7,970 nt of DNA from NCBI RefSeq assembly GCF_946222985.1, contig NZ_CAMIFY010000083.1, positions 1-7,970 of the forward strand, in the 5' to 3' direction. The position numbers were made by a program, and so were the translations under genes. The notes beneath the pieces were generated by a model. That model saw only the letters and a list, made by a program, of their open reading frames with translations, was not told where the DNA came from and ran no database searches. Below, piece by piece: positions 6,045-7,970 of this stretch. The stretch is from an uncultured Corynebacterium sp. Lineage in GTDB: Bacteria > Actinomycetota > Actinomycetes > Mycobacteriales > Mycobacteriaceae. How positions within the stretch are numbered: the first letter of the stretch is position 1; every line of letters begins with the position of its first letter.

Positions 6045-6113
6045 CCCAACTTCGCACTCAACTCAACACAGTGTTAAGTCGAGTGTTGAGTTGAGTGCGA
6101 TGTTCAATCGGAA
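6045..6113 (+). repeat. palindromic flanking repeat, right copy
   Basis: This is the direct-repeat partner of 4478-4546 (53/69). It starts 16 bases after the gene's stop and ends exactly where direct repeat copy B begins. It contains perfect 18-base inverted arms, 6052-6069 and 6083-6100, with a 13-base loop, so its symmetry is stronger than in the left copy. The half-site ACTCAAC/GTTGAGT recurs in tandem within each arm. No T-run follows, so it is not a standard terminator. Confidence 0.75.
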
Positions 6114-6165
6114 CGCCGATCCGGCCTCCGACCCCGACACCCCCAAGACCGACCCGAAGGCCTAA
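6114..6165 (+). pseudogene. orphan 3' end of an antitoxin-family gene (direct repeat copy B)
   Basis: It matches 4411-4462 at 48 of 52 bases. Read in the same frame it gives ADPASDPDTPKTDPKA and a TAA stop, against ADPAAGPDAPKTDPKA and TGA in the intact gene. The three internal differences all change amino acids, consistent with no coding constraint. It has no body, start codon or ribosome site. It is either the leftover half of an attachment site or the remains of a third tandem copy. Confidence 0.75.
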
Positions 6166-6169
6166 ACCG

Positions 6170-6211
6170 CCCGCGACGGGATCGTCGTCAAGCAATCAAC
6201 GCCGCGACGGC
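6170..6211 (-). other. two short hairpins between the orphan repeat and msrA
   Basis: CCCG-CGA-CGGG (6170-6180) and GCCG-CGA-CGGC (6201-6211) share a CCGCGACGG core. Either may act as a weak terminator for msrA, but the stems are only four bases and no long T-run follows. Confidence 0.25.
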
Positions 6212-6214
6212 CCG

Positions 6215-6832
6215 CTAACCGCAGGCCACGCCGGTGGCATGCACCGGGCAGTACCCGAACGGATTGGCCTCCAAGTACCCGCGGTGCGCCGGCTCGGCGA
6301 CCCAGAAACGCCCCGTCGGCGTCTCGTCGAGAGGCGTGACCTCCGTGGTGATCGGCCCGAAACCGGCCTCCGCCAGCTTCGGCGCATACGCGTCGATGGT
6401 CTCGCGCGTCACCCGCGCCTGCTCCTCGCCGATGGGGAACACCGCCGAGCGGTACTGCGGGCCGATGTCGTTGCCCTGACGATCGCCCTGCGTCGGATCA
6501 TGGTTCTCCAGCACCAGGCGCAGCAACGTCGCGAAATCCGTCACCGACGGATCGAACACCGCCAGCACCGACTCCGTGTGCCCGGTGCCCGCCCCGCAGA
6601 CCTCGCGATACGACGGGAACTTGGTCGTCCCGCCCGCATAGCCCGGCAGGGTCGTCCACACTCCGGGCGCATTCCACAAGAGCTTTTCGACGCCCCAGAA
6701 ACAGCCGGCCGCAATCACCATCGCCTGATGGCCCTCCGGCCACGGCCCGCCGTACGAGGTGCCCAGGACGAGATGCTCACCGGCGACATGGCCGCCGTCG
6801 TCGAGAATGTCGGTCGGATCGAAACGAGTCAT
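6215..6832 (-). CDS. msrA: peptide methionine sulfoxide reductase A
   Basis: A 205-residue cytosolic repair enzyme that reduces methionine-S-sulfoxide in proteins and free methionine, recycled by thioredoxin. The catalytic motif GCFWGVE places the nucleophile at Cys44. GYAGG, YREVCGAGTGHTE and HDPTQGDRQGND are the conserved substrate-binding blocks. Cys195 (GYCPVHATG) and Cys204 at the extreme C-terminus are the expected resolving cysteines. The usual YHQ-type motif before GYC is altered to AHRGYL, a mild oddity. The start at 6832 gives an N-terminus of family length; longer in-frame starts up to 7096 add unrelated arginine-rich sequence. There is no Shine-Dalgarno, and a TATCCT box sits just upstream, so the message is probably leaderless. 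It is divergent from sodA, a pairing I recall from Corynebacterium. Confidence 0.93.
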   Translation of the reverse strand: MTRFDPTDILDDGGHVAGEHLVLGTSYGGPWPEGHQAMVIAAGCFWGVEKLLWNAPGVWTTLPGYAGGTTKFPSYREVCGAGTGHTESVLAVFDPSVTDFATLLRLVLENHDPTQGDRQGNDIGPQYRSAVFPIGEEQARVTRETIDAYAPKLAEAGFGPITTEVTPLDETPTGRFWVAEPAHRGYLEANPFGYCPVHATGVACG

Positions 6833-6839
6833 GGCCGCG

Positions 6840-6845
6840 AGGATA
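6840..6845 (-). promoter_or_regulatory. candidate -10 box of msrA (leaderless mRNA)
   Basis: The minus strand reads TATCCT ending seven bases before the ATG at 6832. That places transcription start at or next to the A of ATG. With no ribosome site present, a leaderless transcript, frequent in actinobacteria, is the simplest reading. Confidence 0.4.
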
Positions 6846-7068
6846 CGCCGCAGGCCCCGGACCGGGGGCGACGGGCGGGTGAACGGCATTGCTCGCCCGA
6901 CCCGAAACCGCGAACGCGGGTACCGTTTGAACCACGCGCCCGGTGACGGGGGCCACAGAAAAACGAAGGCCCGCGTCAGTCGCGTCGCCACGCGCCGGAG
7001 GATCATCGCCGACGCGGACGAAACTGAATCCCGACCTATCGAACGCAAGGATTTACGCGCACTGAACC

Positions 7069-7096
7069 TTGCGGAATTCGATGGGATGGGTACCAT
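7069..7096 (+). promoter_or_regulatory. candidate sodA promoter
   Basis: TTGCGG (7069-7074), a 16-base spacer and TACCAT (7091-7096) fit the loose corynebacterial TANNNT pattern. Transcription would begin near 7103 with a leader of about 35 bases. Confidence 0.45.
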
Positions 7097-7124
7097 CGGG
7101 TGTCACAAGCGAAATCAATTTCCT

Positions 7125-7130
7125 AGGAGG
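7125..7130 (+). promoter_or_regulatory. sodA ribosome binding site
   Basis: A perfect AGGAGG eight bases before the ATG at 7139. It is the strongest Shine-Dalgarno in the window, consistent with abundant sodA expression. Confidence 0.9.
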
Positions 7131-7138
7131 ACCCACCC

Positions 7139-7741
7139 ATGGCCGTTTACGAACTTCCCGAACTGGATTACGCCTACGACGCCCTCGAGCCGCACATCGC
7201 CGCCGAGATCATGGAGCTGCACCACAGCAAGCACCACGCCAACTACGTCAAGGGCGCCAACACCGCGCTGGACAAGCTGGAGGCCGCCCGCAAGGACGGT
7301 TCCATCTCCGGCGTCGTCACCGCGCTGTCCAAGGACCTCGCGTTCAACCTGGGTGGTCACACCAACCACTCCATCTTCTGGAAGAACCTGTCCCCCAACG
7401 GCGGCGGCGAGCCCACCGGTGAGCTGGCCGAGGCCATCAACCGCGACTTCGGCTCCTTCGCCGAGTTCAAGGACCACTTCTCCGGTGCCGCCCTCGGCCT
7501 GCAGGGCTCCGGCTGGGCCGTCCTCGGTTACGACCACATCGCCGGCCGCCTCGTCATCGAGCAGCTGACCGACCAGCAGGGCAACATCTCCGCGAACCTG
7601 ACCCCGCTGCTGATGCTCGACATGTGGGAGCACGCCTTCTACCTCCAGTACAAGAACGTCAAGGCCGACTACGTCAAGGCCGTCTGGAACGTCTTCAACT
7701 GGGACGACGTCGCCGAGCGCTACGCCAAGGCGAAGGCCTAA
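7139..7741 (+). CDS. sodA: superoxide dismutase, manganese type
   Basis: A 200-residue enzyme that converts superoxide to hydrogen peroxide and oxygen. The metal ligands are all present by alignment with known Mn/Fe enzymes: His28 (LHHSKHH), His77 (GGHTNHSIFW), Asp161 and His165 (DMWEHAFYLQY). Gln146 in TDQQGN and Gly73 before HTNH follow the manganese-type active site, whereas mycobacterial iron enzymes have His at the Gln position. No signal peptide is present, so the standard product is cytosolic; related actinobacterial SODs can also be found outside the cell. The sequence closely resembles what I recall of C. glutamicum SodA from MAVYELPELDYAYDALEPHI onward. Start and length are typical. 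It is divergent from msrA. Confidence 0.97.
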   Translation: MAVYELPELDYAYDALEPHIAAEIMELHHSKHHANYVKGANTALDKLEAARKDGSISGVVTALSKDLAFNLGGHTNHSIFWKNLSPNGGGEPTGELAEAINRDFGSFAEFKDHFSGAALGLQGSGWAVLGYDHIAGRLVIEQLTDQQGNISANLTPLLMLDMWEHAFYLQYKNVKADYVKAVWNVFNWDDVAERYAKAKA

Positions 7742-7750
7742 GTTTCGCGA

Positions 7751-7796
7751 ACTACCCGGGGCCGTCACGGCCCGGGGCGACGAACTCCCCGGTAGT
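7751..7796 (+). other. nested hairpins just after sodA
   Basis: The outer arms ACTACCCGGGG (7751-7761) and CCCCGGTAGT (7787-7796) pair with one bulged base. The inner arms 7755-7764 and 7769-7778 pair with one bulged G. The two foldings compete for the same bases. No T-run follows, so this may be a 3' stability element rather than a terminator. Confidence 0.4.
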
Positions 7797-7819
7797 CGTC
7801 CGCTGAGGTCGGCCACCAG

Positions 7820-7970
7820 GTGAACGATCCCGCTCCACCATCCGCACGCCGCGGACGGTGGGGCGGGTTTCGCGTGCGCGGGGTGGGGCGCGCCGAGGCC
7901 CGGGCGGCCGCCCTCGAACAGCTGCGAGCCGTGGGGATCGCGGACCTTGCCCACAAGCGCGCCTCCGACC
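7820..7970 (+). pseudogene. open frame running off the window; ABC ATPase-like fragment
   Basis: From a GTG at 7820 (GAGGT at 7805-7809, spacing 10) the frame stays open to the end. From about residue 17 onward it reads like the segment just before the LSGGQ signature of ABC transporter ATPases: RAEARAAALEQLRAVGIADL then AHKRASD, and the next codon begins with C as Leu would. A true ABC ATPase needs a Walker A motif some 80-100 residues earlier. Here a stop in this frame at 7793-7795 and the end of sodA leave no room for it. It is therefore either a 5'-truncated remnant or an unrelated small gene. The terminator-like hairpin inside its start favours the remnant reading. The family call rests on recognition only. 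Confidence 0.3.
7829..7870 (+). terminator. probable sodA terminator
   Basis: The 17-base arms 7829-7845 and 7851-7867 pair with one G-U and one A-C position around an ACGCC loop, followed by only TTT. It lies about 90 bases after the sodA stop. It also lies inside the open frame starting at 7820, so terminator and coding cannot both be straightforward. Confidence 0.55.

Larger units (their letters stand above)
4411..6165 (+). mobile_element. candidate inserted unit bounded by 52-base direct repeats
   Basis: Between two same-orientation copies of a gene's 3' end lies a 1.65-kb segment holding one gene and two palindrome-bearing repeats. Integrative elements that use a gene's 3' end as attachment site regenerate that end on one side and leave an orphan copy on the other, which is the pattern here. 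Removing one unit (1703 bases) would restore a simple locus in which antitoxin-family gene 2 is followed directly by the convergent msrA gene. No integrase, transposase or terminal transposon signature is visible. Loss of most of a third tandem antitoxin-family gene is an alternative explanation. Confidence 0.35.
6833..7138. other. msrA-sodA divergent promoter region
   Basis: This 306-base gap contains no credible gene; the long plus-strand open frame through it is an arginine-rich shadow. It holds the msrA -10 box at its left end and the sodA promoter and ribosome site at its right end. Two GGGTACC motifs occur (near 6917 and 7088), only the second being followed by a plausible promoter layout. 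I see no recognisable OxyR, RosR or DtxR site. Confidence 0.5.

Noticed and set aside
4478..6113. CRISPR-like or integron-like repeat array
   Set aside because: There are only two copies, about 1.5 kb apart, with no spacers, cas genes or integrase; the palindromic half-sites fit an operator or an element end better.
6095..6946. Plus-strand open frame crossing the orphan repeat and all of msrA
   Set aside because: It is Arg/Pro-rich and antisense to a well-conserved msrA. The 3' tail repeat is read in another frame.
7115..7954. Long minus-strand open frame opposite sodA
   Set aside because: Its Gly/Val/Asp/Leu-rich sequence mirrors the sodA codons and has no motif of its own; sodA is certain on the other strand.

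Overview
The window looks like chromosomal DNA of a high-GC actinobacterium, most likely a Corynebacterium. The pointers are: a manganese superoxide dismutase of strongly corynebacterial type with a divergent methionine sulfoxide reductase A next to it, two small MT0933/Rv0909-type antitoxin-family proteins (a family of mycolate-containing actinobacteria), an LPXTG cell-wall protein, and GC-rich third codon positions. The genus is inferred from recognised protein sequences, not from a database search.

Layout. Positions 29-3239 (minus strand) form a two-gene surface operon. The upstream gene encodes a small lipoprotein with one extra membrane helix; seven bases later comes a 925-residue sortase substrate (signal peptide, Pro/Glu-rich spacer, probable beta-propeller, two DUF11-like Ig domains, Cna-B domain, LPLTG anchor). 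Positions 3240-3810 are a divergent intergenic region. Positions 3811-4462 (plus) hold two tandem antitoxin-family genes, each with its own leader hairpin, and a strong terminator between them. Positions 4463-6113 hold one large gene for an AlbA_2 (Schlafen-type) / GHKL ATPase-like / winged-helix protein. A 69-base palindrome-containing direct repeat (53/69 identical) lies on each side of it. Positions 6114-6165 are a second copy of the last 52 bases of the preceding antitoxin-family gene. Positions 6215-6832 (minus) are msrA and 7139-7741 (plus) is sodA, divergently transcribed from a 306-base gap. After sodA come two hairpins and an open frame that runs off the end and resembles the middle of an ABC-transporter ATPase.

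The most interesting structure is 4411-6165. The 3' end of the second antitoxin-family gene occurs twice in direct orientation, once intact as the gene's own end and once as an orphan, with the AlbA_2 regulator gene and its palindromic repeats between. This is what insertion of a 1703-base unit into a gene's 3' end, with regeneration of that end, would leave behind. The palindromic repeats carry several copies of an ACTCAAC/GTTGAGT half-site, and the left copy overlaps the likely promoter of the gene. It is therefore a natural candidate operator for the protein's own winged helix. No integrase or transposase is visible, so mobility is inference.

The sodA-msrA pair is an ordinary oxidative-stress module: one enzyme removes superoxide and the other repairs oxidised methionine. 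The surface operon is probably an adhesion or cell-envelope locus; its middle domain is encoded by clearly less GC-rich DNA than the rest.
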